From NCBI GenBank assembly GCA_020736575.1, contig JAGPYM010000013.1:124001-188000 (forward strand): 64,000 bases of DNA. The letters run 5' to 3'. A model generated the notes under the pieces. That model had not been told where the DNA came from. It saw only the letters and a list, made by a program, of their open reading frames with translations, and did no database searches. This stretch comes from Thelonectria olida (taxonomy: Eukaryota > Ascomycota > Sordariomycetes > Hypocreales > Nectriaceae). Shown here in pieces: positions 25,417 to 37,583 of the stretch. The position numbers and the translations under genes were made by a program. Within the stretch, counting starts at the first letter, position 1, and each line of letters starts with the position of its first letter.

Positions 25417-28400
25417 GGCAATAGGGCAGGTAGGGGAGGATGGAAGGCTAGTAGGAGCTCCCATGATCCCTGGATTCACTATCCGGCTGGGTTTTTCTTT
25501 TCTTTTTCTTTCCCTTTCCCGCACCCCGCTGCTCTTCGTTCTTTTCGCACTTGGCGCTCGGTTTCTTACGAAGGTACCTGGCAATCGCTATCCTGAGAGT
25601 GTGGTGGAGAGCGGTTGGTGGTAGTTGGAGCACCTTCCCGTACCATAGAATGCACGAAGGCGCACGAAGGCACACCTCCCACTGCCTGAGGTGTCTGTTG
25701 GGCAGCCCTGCCGCGGTTGATTTTCCTCTTCGCACAAGTCACAGCACAAGCGGCCCCTGCAACAACGAAACGACGCATCTCTCCACAAAGCTGGGAAGAA
25801 ATTTGCGGCCACCAACCTGGAATCAATTGCCTCTCCCTCACACCCAGGCCAAAATGTTGGTACGTACTGATATCTCCAATACTTAGTGCCAATCTCCGGC
25901 AATTACTTGCCATTTATTTTCTTTTTTTTTCCCTTCTGCTTTTATTTTCCCTGGCCTCTGTATCACCTTTTTTTCTTCTTTTTATTTGTCCCCCATGCAA
26001 TTTAATGCAGGCCGACGACGTATCTGGTTGATCGCCAGTGACTAGTCCAAAGCACCCATGCCGCCGCTTGGAACGAGAGATTGAAAACGGCCCGGCCCAT
26101 GGAATTCCGCCCTATCCCTGCTCTCCGAAGCAGAGACACGGTATGCGGTGCACTGCTGGCTTCGACCCGCTCCCTGTCGCTGATGCCTATCAAGTACAAA
26201 TCTTTCAAGGCTCACTCGAGATGCGCTGCTCCTCAATTTGGAGATTGGAGCTAGAGGGAGTGAACCGATACAATACAGCATTTGGATGCTGTACACCAGT
26301 CAAATACGCAACAAAAAGCAATCACGGTCAAAACGGAGCATTCCCAGCCAGTCGAGTTCACACCCTTGCGTGCAGGGTTGATCAGACCACCAGCGAGGGC
26401 TTGGCGTCGGACACGATGATATGCCAAACCGGGGTGGTGGCATTCGGATGAATACCAATCAACGCTGTGCCGGGATTGTTGGTTTTGCACAATGCCCGGC
26501 CTTCGATACTCTTTCCACCAGCACCAGCTTGGCTGTGGCGCTAGGCTCACCACCTTGTTTGGTTCAGCAACCGCCACACGGGATGTCGTGGGACGAGATG
26601 GAGGGTCTTCCAGCGACGGCGCAAGTAGGCGGGTGTCTGGTTCAGCTTACACCGACACTTTTTCGCCTCTGCCAAGGTGGACGCTATGCCAACCCAAGTC
26701 CTTGGGGTTGGCTCCAATTTCGCACCATGGACTTGAACCGGAACCTCCCACTAAGCGCAATAGTCCCAGTCTCGACCTCGCACCTTTGATTGGGCGGTCC
26801 CAGACAAGGCTCGGTCCGCCAATCGCACACGTCCGCTTTCGATCACGTGAACAAACTCTCATGCGGAAGACCCATGTTAAGCCGGCTAGGCTGCATCTGT
26901 CCCGCGACGGGCCCGTATTTCCCGGGTGCCATGGTCCTTGGTTCTTTGGACAAGCTGCCAACGCTATCACGGACCTCCTGGCGTCTCAATCCCCGACTCC
27001 AACTCTTTGCTCAATGGGTCTGGTGAGCCAACATTTGGGGGTACGAAGTAGGGAGACGGGGCAAGCCATCCTTTCGCCTTCAACCCACATTAGCATCCTT
27101 CCACGCCCCTGTTTTGCCAGAACATAGGACGATGCTTGACACAAGGAACCGAATGAAAACGGAATTGGCACAGGGGCGCGCGGCTGGCGAACCCAACAAT
27201 CGCCCTGGCTTCGTGAAGGCCTGCCACGTCGCAATTTCACGGCGCGGCGCGGCCGTCACTTGCGACTTCGCGCCATCCCCGGCTGCATGTCATACTTGGT
27301 TGGCCCAAACCAGGCTGGACCGGAGTGACTTACTGGTACAGTGCGGACTCATTCGAGTTCGCACCAAGCGCACCAAGCGCACCTCGTCTCAACACGACAC
27401 GTCCCCCAGAGACCTGCCGCTCTCCATTTGACAGCCAATTGCTTATAAGTGATGCGGCTCTTTGTTCTTCGTTTATCCTCCGCGGCCGTTGCCGATGCGG
27501 CTCCCGACGGCTCAAGAACGATGGTTGCGTGGGCGCCTCGGCTACTCCAGCACCTCAAGTCGGGTCAGCAACGTTCGTAACCCAACTGTTTGTCTGATGA
27601 ACGCCCCCAATCAAAAGGAACACGGCAGAGAACAGCTGCAGGGAGACGAGAGAGGTAATGAGAGTCAAGGGAGAACCACATGGATGCAATTTCAGGCCCA
27701 CGAGACCTAGCGTGCATGCAAGATGGCCTGCACTCTGAATAGTGCGACGCGGGTCTGGCGTGTTGTTTTCTTTTGAAGACCGGGGCCCCTGTATCAACCG
27801 CCTTTCCTTCAAGGCACCCACTGTCACTCTGGGGCCGCGAGCGCAACTGCACCGAGGCTAGTGATGCTACCTGCCCCCAACCTAGCGACCGCCACTCCGT
27901 GAGATGCCGGCTCCGTCGAGAGGCACTGCTCACTGACTCCGCGGTGCGGGTCTTCCTGCCGAGGGCGGCCAAATGCTTCCGCGACTACGATACGATCCTA
28001 CGCCGGGGCTCGGCCTCGAATACGGTATTCCAAGAGAGAGAACTCGGCGTCGTCACGGCCGCCGTCGGACATGTGGTGAGACTTCTTCCGGGCAGACGAC
28101 TCGATGGTTAAGCCCCAGGCAAGACAGCGGAGCTGGGCCCAAGGAGGGCAGCGTGTCCTGTTGCTGCACCAAATCAGCGGTGAGCGGGGGCGGCCATTTG
28201 GTTGTCTCTATCCCGCCTGTGGCCCTTCTCACACACAGACATTGCCTTTTCCACCAGGTTGCGTCTCGCCTGCCGACATGCTCCCATTGGGAAGACGGCG
28301 TCGCTACTGGTGTGTTACGGGGTAGCAAGAGCAAGTGCAACTCTCCCTCGCGATCACAACATTCTTTCGCCTTTGTCCTTTGGGCATAATTCCTCGGGGA

Positions 28401-29400
28401 GAGCCATGATATATGATTTTCCGGGCACATTATTGTTTCAGAGCTACAAAGCCCAATTTGAACTGTTGGTCGATAATGTGTCAAAGCTATTGTTCGGTTT
28501 CTTTCCTTTTCCCTCAGACGCCCTCGCATTCCTTGCAACCCAAAGAGATCGGCGTGTTTGCTTGTGGGCGGTGATCCCCACCCTCCTTCTCTTTGGGCTT
28601 TGTGCATGTCACAGTCAGGATGGCATCTCGTACCACTACCCGTTGGGCGGCTGCATGGGCCACGGGCTCGGGCATGGCCACTGGAGACAGAGTCGCGGCT
28701 TGCGGACCGGTGCGCTCGTGCAGGCGCAGGATCACCCGTGATCGGCCCCTGGCTCGGTTACGGTGACAGAGGTACGTGCGCATCATCCAAGACGCCCATG
28801 TCACCGAGCGCACACCTGAGGCCGTTGTGCGTATGGAAGACGGCCACGTTTGCTCCCAGAGCTGCAAGCGCTTCCTGCCAGGCAAGGCCGCCGCGCCCGT
28901 GCCCATCAATGTAATGCGGCGATGCGACCACAAAGCAGAGGCTGCCTGCCATTGAGTGACTGGGAGAGGTCGCTGTGAAGCCTGAAGAGGGGTGGTGAGA
29001 AGACTGGTAATGGGGGAGTTCGAGGACGACGCCTGGAATTTCTACAGCTCACAGGGGCGGTTGCAGAAAGTGGTGTGAAACCTTCCGCAGCTCTGGCCTC
29101 TCAATTGAGGGCCATTGGCCGTTTTTCTTTGCGATGTCTCCGGTGGTACGCGGGCTTCTTCTCACAGTCATGTTTCCGAAAGCCGCAAATGTATGTGTCC
29201 GACAATGATGGCCACCATACCTACTGTCCGGAAAGTCTCCGTCGCGAAGTTTATAACGGTCGCGTAGTTCAGGAAATGGGGACAAACTCAAACAATTACG
29301 AATGGACTTGAACAGAAATCCCATCACCATTGCAGCTTTACTATTCGCCGTTGCCGCCGCACTTGCAACCACCATTCTCCAATTCTCTCGACCAGCCACC
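25417..29400. other. 4-kb interval without a convincing gene
   Basis: No domain or conserved motif was recognised. An ATG-started ORF on the plus strand at 26492-27127 (211 codons) and a 64-codon minus-strand ORF at 28952-28758 with well-biased codons are the best candidates. Neither resembles a known family and neither has clear exon partners. A poly-T/CT tract lies at 25.9-26.0 kb. Confidence 0.4.
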
Positions 29401-30490
29401 ATGAGCGACGTCCTATCTACGAACCAGGCGCACTTTAGGTGAGTGTTAGATGGGCCTGTTTTGCCTGCCCGACCCTTTGTCCAGGCCGCTGCATGTTGGA
29501 CACTTCAGTGGTCAGTCGCGGCGACTGGTTGGCTGCATCAGCCGTGTCCGACACGTCACACCCGCCCGCGTCTCCCGTCGTGCTATGTAGCATCTTCCCG
29601 CGCTTACAAGTGCAATTACAGTAAGATCGCCGGCGAGTATGACCAGCGCAATGCCCCTACGATTGTACGCCTTGAGCGCGAGGTCCAAGCCAGAGTGCCC
29701 TTCATTGGCGTGAAACCCGGCTCACGCTTTCTTGATTATGCCTGTGGCACTGGCATGCTCTCCAGGGTCAGTACCAATTCCGGTAAACTTGATTGACGAG
29801 AGTATGTTCACTGATAGTCCGCTGGCATACAGGCCTTGTCCAAGGATGTGGGAGAGAGCATTGGTATTGATCTCACCGAAAACATGGTGAAGATGTACAA
29901 CGCGCAGGCCCAGGACGAGGTTAGAAACCGCACCTCTGCTATCTAAAGATGCCCTAGAAGAGTCATACTATTTACTGACATGGGCACCGCTGCGTTAGGG
30001 GTCCTCTGCACTCAGGTCAGCCTACCATGGCAACCTTGCAGATCCATCCGACCCGTCCCCAGAAGCCCTTTCAGATGCCAAGTTCTTCAGTTTCGACCTC
30101 GCTGGTGTTGGTCTTGGCTGGCATCACTTTGAGAACTGCGAACTGGCTGCTAAACGGTTGGCGGAGCGGCTCAGCCCAGGCGGCGTCTTCTTCGTTGTCG
30201 ACTTCGCCTCGCACGAGATGGACAGTGCCCAATCTAAGCAGCACGGCGTCACGCACCATGGCTTCTCGAAGGAGGAGATTAAAGCCCAGTTTGAAGGTGC
30301 CGGTCTGGGAGGCGACTTTGCATTTGAGGAGTTTGCCGAGCCGGTGGAATTCAAGACTCTACATGGAGCTGGCCACGACGGCCACGGAGAGGGTCACGGA
30401 GAGGGTCATGAGCACGGGCATGGGCATGGACACGGCGAGGAACAGATCGTCAAGAGGAGGGTCTTCATCGCACGAGGAACGAAGCTTTAG
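29401..30490 (+). CDS. Class I SAM-dependent methyltransferase with His-rich C-terminus
   Basis: Four exons: 29401-29438, 29622-29766, 29833-29919 and 29999-30490, giving 253 residues. The start ATG sits in a strong context (GCCACCATGAGC). An in-frame ATG at 29302 would add 33 residues with a hydrophobic segment. The SAM-binding motif I is clear (FLDYACGTGMLSR), followed by the acidic post-I strand (IGIDLTENMV) and a later LSPGGVFFVVDF strand typical of Methyltransf_11/25-type folds. The substrate cannot be read from the sequence. Near the C-terminus, between EFKTLHGAG and EEQIVKRRVF, lies a run of His-Gly and Gly-Glu repeats, apparently from slippage of GGNCAN units. Such loops can bind metal, but no role is known here. 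All donors are GT (GTGAGT, GTCAGT, GTTAGA). Confidence 0.82.
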
Positions 30491-31919
30491 ATTGGCCTGA
30501 TCTTAGAAGAAACCCTGAGGATATCATGAGAGGATCGCTTCTCTTCACGCAATATCACAACGGACGGCAGCGGAATAGTGAATCCAAGTACACCTTTACT
30601 AGCTAGAATCGAGGCAACCGATATGGCACCTCTGATCTTTGTAGATTAAACATGGCCTGGCTTAGAGAGCATTCGGTACTGTCATGAAATGAGAAAGCAA
30701 CATTGTGAGACGGCGATGTGCAGCCTTGAGCTAGCAGTAGGCCTTGAGAGATATTATCATTATGAACAGAAGGGACGCAAAGTTCGGGTTGTCATTTTCT
30801 CCGGAATCTAAACCAACATGACCTGGAAGCATAGAACGTGTTTGCTGGGCGATCCCATGTGCAGCTCTACACACTTTCATCGTGCCCTTCAGCGCTGGTT
30901 CAGGGTAACCATAACAGCAGGACGCAATTCCAACACGGCATTCTCAAGGCATCATCACACCTATAGTCAGTGTCTCTCCGAGGAAGCAGAATGCCGTTTA
31001 ATAGAAGCGAATGTCTCGCGTAATAAGTGTCTTGCTTTTCTGATAATTTGTCGACCCTCACACATGCGTTGAAAGCGGCTGTGGCTTCCCTAGTTTTCCT
31101 TCAATGTCTCATCCTCCCTCCTCCTAACTTGTCATGCCAACCCATACAGAATGAGGCTAAACGGCCGAGAATCCGGGTAATCTGCCGCATTCCAAGACAT
31201 GTCTTCAAACTGACCAATGATGTGCCATCGGAAGTGCTGGAGATGTGTCGCTATGTGTTGCATGTCTCGCTGCAGGGCGGAGGATTGTAAACAGGGGAGT
31301 AGGAAGGGACGAGCAACGAGGGGGAGTGGGCTGAGAGCGACTGAGTAAACTATTGGATAAACTGATCTAGACCATACGTATCGATCTGCTGGCAGAGTTA
31401 TCCCTAGTCTCCTCTTGTTGGCACTCCTACCCTCAGTCGGCTAGATTAGCGAACACCTTCTGGGCTTGCTAGGTAGACCTTCGTCAGTGAGTAGTAACAG
31501 TGGCAATATAACCAAGGTTCAAGTTCTATAGTAATAAGAGAGAACGGCTTTCAATAACGCTCCGATGGGAGAAGCCCTTTGCAACTTGCATGTTCCCCTG
31601 TCCTACTACCTAACACCGAACTCTTTTTCCACACTCCTCACCTAACCCCTAATCTGATTTCTGATCTCACACCGGATCTCACTACGATTGTGATTGCGTA
31701 GCAATCCATAGCTGTCATAAAACGAAGAGAATGGTTGAAAGCCCCCAGGAAAGCCCTGAACTAAAGACGAACTCGGGGGTTGGGCGAAGAAAGGGTTGTT
31801 TCCAAAGGTTTCTGCATGTTCTAAAAGAGACTGTATCTGCGAAGTATTATTTCTAACAATCAGTCCAACGCCTCGCACCGTATCTGTCTCCTCTTTTCAT
31901 GTTCGGAACTGTCTCACAT
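30491..31919. other. Intergenic region between convergent methyltransferase and SHB17 genes
   Basis: About 1.4 kb, moderately AT-rich, with no recognisable gene. It should contain the 3' UTRs of both neighbours, which point toward each other. Confidence 0.5.
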
Positions 31920-32979
31920 CTACTCATCAAGATCAACAACAAACGCACCACCGAGAAGAAGAGCCGGTTCATCAATGCTGTGATGCTCGTAACTAAACTC
32001 AGTCAGATCACATGGCCAAGACGTCAGCACGGCGAAAACAATGCGCACCTGAGAGTTCCAACGCCACCAGCCTCCATCAAGAAGGTAGGGCCATCCTCCA
32101 GGGCGTATCCAGCCCATCTCATGGCAAAGGCACGAAGGATATGTCCGTGGGCGACGACGACGACGTTGGCATTGGGGGTTTGGCTCGCGGGCTTTCCGAT
32201 GACGGGCTTATGGAAGTTATCGCGAATCTCCTTGATCAGCCGATCCAGGCGTTCGGTGACATCCCGGGGACTCCTGGCTCAAGGTTAGCTTTCTGGCCCG
32301 AGAAAGTTGAGACATTTGGTCCAGGGTAATGCGTATATGGGGTGTAAACTGACTCTCCCCCTGGGCAGCCATCCTTCCAGATGTCCCAGGTTCCTTTGTA
32401 ACCCTGCTCATCTCTGATCTTGCGGATCTCGGCAGTAGTGATCCCCTCGTAGTCACCGTAGTCCCATTCCCGAATGTCCTCGGTGACCTCGACCTTTGCT
32501 TGACAAGGTAAGCCTTCACTTTCGACTTCTCCGTGGCGCTTCCAAGGGAGGGGGTCCTTAAGCCCAAGGTTTAGGAGCTCAAAGGTGCGCTGGGCACGCT
32601 TGCGAGGGGAGACGTAACTTGAGATTGCATTAGTACTAAACGGGTGATATACACAGGTAAGAAGAGATGGTGGAGGAAGCTCAGCTCAGTCATCATGAAC
32701 GAGGCTTGACGATTGAACGGAAGAGAGAAGAGAGATACATGGCCGAGTGCTGACGGAGATTCCTTCGTCTCCTTGTAGATGGAAATCGTAGTCAACTCAC
32801 ATATGAGCAATCTTCTTGGGAGCAATGAGTCGATCGGGCCCAACAAGGGCCTTTCCAGTGGCCTTTACTCGCTTCTCACCGTTGGCAGTGAGGGGAATAT
32901 CAGTGCGGCCAGTGTGTCGGCCGCTGAGAGACCATTCCGTCTCGCCGTGACGGACGATGAAGACGCGAGGGGTTGACAT
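31920..32979 (-). CDS. SHB17: Sedoheptulose-1,7-bisphosphatase (histidine phosphatase family)
   Basis: Four exons on the minus strand: 32979-32801, 32617-32354, 32273-32049 and 31992-31920, encoding 246 residues. The histidine-phosphatase signature RHGETEW (His11 the expected phospho-acceptor) opens the protein, followed by GRTDIPLT, SPRKRAQRT, REWDYGDYEG and a second catalytic histidine in AHGH (His190). The order and wording match yeast Shb17, including the DIWKDGCPGGES and HHSIDEPAL blocks. Shb17 dephosphorylates sedoheptulose 1,7-bisphosphate in the cytosol and drives carbon toward ribose in the non-oxidative pentose phosphate pathway. Introns are 183, 80 and 56 bp. The 183-bp first intron begins GTGAGT. 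Upstream in-frame codons to 33177 exist, but the start at MSTPRVFIVRHGE matches the family. It is divergent from the small membrane protein gene starting at 34524. Confidence 0.88.
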
Positions 32980-34523
32980 GGCTGCCACAGTGAGTATGGC
33001 TGCGGAGAGATGCTGTCTTCTCTGTGGGCTGACGGCGAGTGTAGGAAGATAGAGTTCCGGTTGAAGTAACCCCTGCTCTATCAAACGGAGCAAGGAATTA
33101 GGCAAGATGCCTGTAGCCGAATTAGAAGTTGTTCTTGGACGAGATATGATATGACGCAAAGTGGGTTGATGCACCAAAGGCGCGAACGGGAGGGGATGGA
33201 TGCTTTCGGATTGGACGGAAGAATGATCGGGATGGAGGCGAGGAATTCAGAGCTGACTTACGGATGTCAATGATTTCAAGTGGCTGAAGATCGAGTAGGA
33301 TGAGAAGAAAAGCAAGGAATTGAGAGATTTTGGTGATGATGAAGCAAGGTAGACAGACCCAAAGTGAATATTATTTTGTGGCATAGTGATGCTGCCCACC
33401 AAACCTCCCCTTCGCACCTTCCACAATCCTCCTCGATGGAAGGCGGGGAAAACGACCAAGTGAGGTGCGCGCCAACTGGGACTGCACTTTCCCCATCACG
33501 CCTAAACGCAGGCCGAGTAATCCCTTAGCAATGGCTGCGTAATACGAATAAACGCAATGTCCACTTAGGCTTGGTTACCTGCTTCACAGATTCCTGAATC
33601 CTACACACGCCGAACTTGTTCGTCAATCGCATTGCTCGCTGGCTCCGGCGTTCCTTCCACTTTGCTTGCCTCCCAAACCCCGCTCTGCCCCGCTCAATGC
33701 TCGGCGCTGATGCCGGAGAGGTTCCAACGACAACGTAATTGCATATGACCTCCATTCGAAATCCATGTAACTGACTCTCTGGTCTTTTATGGAGAGAAGA
33801 GACGAGAGAATTAAACCACAGGTGACGTAATCTAGAATCAGATTTCCCACTTTCGAATGGGCGACCGGTGAAGCAGGTAGCGTACTTGGAGCTTGTCATC
33901 TACCTTACCTATGTACAGGTGAGTTCTTGTCTAAGCGCGCGGCATGGAGAGTTGAAGTACGCGCTGAACCACATTGTACAATATTAGGGAATCCGATACG
34001 AAGAATGGGACCCCATTATGAAACATATTGCACAGAATTTTCTAATATGCCGCCTGATGGCCTCTTGACTGACGCAGAGAGACGAATGAATGATGCCTCT
34101 CGCTCTGAGTCGCATCCCTGCTTCAATGCTGACTAAGCCTCTCAAAAACCATGACCGGACATCGCCAACCCACTCCGCCGAGATCGCCGGCCGGACGTTC
34201 AAGCCCCGGACAACCTATTCTCGACGACCGCAGCGACTCTGACTCCGGTGCCCAAGCCCGAAGTTGGCACCGATTCCGTTTCCAATCCCGAACCAGCTCT
34301 CGTCCTACGCCCTAGTATATCGACGAAGTCACCGCGTTTCTCTCGTCGCCCTCGAGCTCGTCCTCGAGTCCAGCTCCGTCGTTAACTGTGAGATATCTCG
34401 ACAACCCAGGGCATGACGCCAACTACGTCTATCAACCTCGACCCCCCCGGCCAGCGAGCCTCATAAAATCCCACGACCTCCCAGAAAGAAGTGTTCTTCA
34501 TACCATTCACCTGCCCGACCACA
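32980..34523. promoter_or_regulatory. Divergent promoter region, SHB17 / small membrane protein
   Basis: About 1.5 kb between two outward-facing genes. A GTAAGT at about 33259-33264 on the minus strand could be the donor of a 5' UTR intron of SHB17. A short ATG ORF (34151-34315) lies upstream of the plus-strand gene and could act as a uORF. Confidence 0.4.
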
Positions 34524-34906
34524 ATGGCCTTTCAGTGGACAAGACAACAAAAAATCCAACGCGGCATCTGGGCCGCCGCGTTTGGCGCCTGCGTCTTCGT
34601 CGGCACCCTCACAGGCGCCCAATTAAAGACGGACACGGAAAAGAAGGAAGTCAGAAACCCTCTCTCCCCCCTCTCTGCCTTCAGCCTCGCTGTAGTACGC
34701 TGTACTGACCGGTGTGACGGCAGGTCATCACCCAATTCCGCGCCACCCTCCCCGCCGAACAAATCGCCGCCCTCGAGGACCAGAAGAAGGTTCTGCTTGG
34801 GCAAAAGGCCGTGCTACAACGAAAACTCGATGCGTTCCACGAGACGGTGAAAGAGAGAGAAGAGAAGAAAGCTAAGAGAGCTGAAAGAGAAAGGAAAGAG
34901 CAATAA
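34524..34906 (+). CDS. Small single-pass membrane protein with coiled coil
   Basis: Two exons, 34524-34649 and 34724-34906, joined by removal of a 74-bp intron (GTCAGA...GGCAG), encode 102 residues. The product begins MAFQWTRQQKIQRG, then has one hydrophobic helix (residues about 15-34, IWAAAFGACVFVGTLTGA). A highly charged helical tail follows (AEQIAALEDQKKVLLGQKAVL...), predicted coiled coil, ending in Lys/Arg/Glu repeats. Size and layout recall small mitochondrial or ER membrane assembly factors of fungi, but I do not recognise the family and assign no function. Downstream of the splice, the alternative frame that opens upstream at 34151 lacks such structure. The start is the first ATG in this frame, in good context (CACAATGGC). 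Confidence 0.7.
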
Positions 34907-35225
34907 TAGGAAATTCGTTGAAGCGAGAGGAACGACATTTTAAGTAACTGACAGGAACACAACTTCGACATACAAAATCTTGGATACCCGATAGACAGAC
35001 ATGTACCATAGTGTAACATAACGAAATGGATTTATGAGCCGTTACATCATTCATTGCATTCGCATGCCTACTTGCGCCTGGTTTGAGCTCTGAAATGCAA
35101 ACACGTCTGGTTTCATCCGTATGCCTCTCTAAACCCTTCCCTTCCAGCTCAAATAATTACTAACGCCTACAGGCTATTTTTGTATCCATACATCCCAAAG
35201 GTATCCTTCAATCTAACTCGACCAT
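34907..35225. other. Short convergent intergenic region
   Basis: About 320 bp between the stops of the small membrane protein gene and UBP6. It is AT-rich and probably carries both 3' UTRs; nothing else is seen. Confidence 0.5.
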
Positions 35226-36994
35226 CTAATCCATGATGCCATCAGCAGACGGCAGGGGAATTGCCTTATACAAGAGGATCAGGGCCGAGTGAGACTCGCC
35301 ACCACCAGCAAGTCCGTCGATTTTGTCCTGGGTTACCTCCGAGACCTTATCGTCGTTGAACCACCACCAATTGCCATCCTCTTCGCCCTTCTTTCCAGTC
35401 TTGGGGTCGACGGGTGCCGACTTCTTGACGTAAGAAGTGTAGTGACCGCTGTCAGCGCTGGCGCCCTGATGGGTCACGACGCCTCGGAGTTCGTACAGAC
35501 CAGACTGGTTGGCGCCGTCGTCCCCTCGAAGCTCAGGGTTGATCAGAGCGTAGAGCTCCTTCTTTGCAGCCAGGAGGGCAGCGTCTCGCTCAGCCTCAAC
35601 CTCGGCATCGGTCTTGTAAGTTTCGCCCATGACGGTGTCGCCGTCTGCAGGTTGCGCAGGCTTTCCCTGGTTGGCCCTCTTTTCGGCCTCCTTTTTCTCC
35701 TTTTCCTTTCGCTCCTTCTCGCTAGGGAGGCCAGCGCCGCCAGGGATGTCGGCAAGCTCCTGATCTTGGGTTCGCTTGCGCTTCTTACGAGATCGCTCAA
35801 TGTCCTCTTCGTCCTTGCGGATCTCGCGAACCTTGTCGCGCACGGGGACGAGAGCCTTTTTCAAGTCATCCGAGCAAAACTCAACAATGTCTAGCTCCTG
35901 GGGAAAAGTGACCTTTCGCATAATTTTGGCCTTCTTCTGTGTCTCTCGCTTCCAGAAGAAACGAACAAAGTGAACAGTCAAGTACTTGGGGGCCCGCGAG
36001 ATCTTGGAGGTCTTGGTGTACATGGCATCGCGGCCTAGAACTTCAGACTTCTTCTCCAATTTCTCCTTGAGAGCAGCCAAAATGCCGTCCCTGAGATGAT
36101 TGGTTGTGCCCTCAATGTGGCAATTGAGCTTGCTGAAAGCTTCCCTAGCGACAACAGCATTCTCACCACCGTCGCGAGCCTCTTTCTCATCACACTCCAG
36201 GACCGACGAGAATTCTCCCGACATGTACTTTTCCACAAACGAAACTTCAGGGCCATCTTCGGAAGTCTTGGAGCGAAGTTTCTGGTTCAGCTGCGAGACG
36301 ATCTGAGACCAAGCCTCTTCAGCATCTTGTTGAGCGTAGCCGTTGCCTGTCTTCGACTTTTCGGCAAACTGGGGGAACGCATTTCGTAGGGCCTGGAGGA
36401 ATACCAAGGGGGGGAAAGATTCCTGGGTTTCGCCCATCTTGTGGTAGAGGGAGGAAAGCTGGGCAGCCAAATCATTCGAGTTACCCATCCCAATTAGGTC
36501 GGACAAGCCTAAGGGAGGGCTGTACTTTGTCAAAGCACCCTGAAGCTCAGGAATTGCCTTTAGGGTCTGAAGGGTAGAGTTGAGGTAGCACGTGTTACCG
36601 AGATTGACGAGGCCAGCCGGGGTGGCGCCAACCTGCTGGGCTTGCTCTGCTTCGGTCATGTCTTCGACGAACTTGACTTGCTCCTTGGGCCGAGAGAGAG
36701 CGTTTCCGGAAGGGGTACCCATCATCATGATGGACTGGTTGGGCTTAATGCCAAGCTGGCTCATATCGGCATTGTCCTTGAGCTGGCCGCCCTTGAGGAG
36801 GATCTTCTGTCGTTCGGGTTCGACATTGGTTAGGCTGAACATCTGAAGTTTGAAGTCTTCTCCGGACGAGGAAAGGTCGATCTCGACATCGTACTTTTTG
36901 CCCTGGTGCCGGACAATGACTGTGCCGCGAATATGGTTAGCAATGCATCGCAGGTGTACAAATGGAGGGGTCACGTACCAGGTACGGTTGCCAT
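35226..36994 (-). CDS. UBP6: Ubiquitin carboxyl-terminal hydrolase 6 (proteasome-associated deubiquitinase)
   Basis: A 16-nt first exon (36994-36979, MATVP) is joined across a 59-bp intron (36978-36920, GTACGT...CACAG) to exon 2 (36919-35226), giving 569 residues. Residues about 1-75 form the ubiquitin-like domain that docks on the proteasome. The USP catalytic domain follows, with the Cys box GLVNLGNTCYLNS (Cys116) and the His box DSGHYTSYVKK (His about 498). Domain order and length match yeast Ubp6/human USP14, which trim ubiquitin chains on substrates bound to the 19S regulatory particle. A charged Lys/Glu-rich insert (KERKEKEKKEAEKR region) interrupts the catalytic domain, as is common in fungal members. 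The 5' end faces ARPC4, and the two genes share a 590-bp promoter region. Confidence 0.95.
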
Positions 36995-37583
36995 GGTCGG
37001 TAGCACGAGACGGGGATATCTGAAGTGATGGGAGAGGGAATCAAGGGAGAAAATAAGAGAGGAGAATTGGCGGGGAGCCGAGAGATGATACTAAAGACGC
37101 CTCTTGCAAAATTGAGCTGTGATGCGGTGCCGTGGGATGCAAGGTCTGACGTGGAACAGATCAGTTAGCAACATGCGAACTCTGAGATGGCGGCTGTTGC
37201 TTAAGCTACAGGGCAGCGTCATCGGCTGGTACCTAACCTAGTACAGAGGAAGGGCCAAAGTCTGACTGTTGGTGGGGAAGCGGTGTGGTCAAGGAGGCGT
37301 TGGGACGAGTGGCTGAGCAGGGTCGCCCCCTGTGGCGCGTGCTCCTCTCAAGCTCCCAAGCACCCAAGCAGCACCTTAGCAGAGGCTCACCCACGTGATG
37401 TGGCTTGTTGCTTCCCCAGCAGAGAGCCAGGACCTCGTCATGGCCCCCACATTGCCAGCCAGCTCCGACTCGAGTGCCTGATGTGTCTATCCTAAGACCC
37501 CGCTGGACAAACCACCAGCCTTCTCGACCTCCAGCATCGTAACGACAAAATACCTGGGCTTCGGATAAATAGGAGCTGCCGCC
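36995..37583. promoter_or_regulatory. Divergent promoter region, UBP6 / ARPC4
   Basis: 589 bp separate the two outward-facing start codons, so both core promoters and 5' UTRs must lie here. It includes a CACGTGATG motif at about 37393. No gene is seen within it. Confidence 0.55.

Noticed and set aside
26492..27127. 211-codon ATG ORF on the plus strand
   Set aside because: Low-information composition, no domain, and no supporting neighbours; mentioned only in the interval description.
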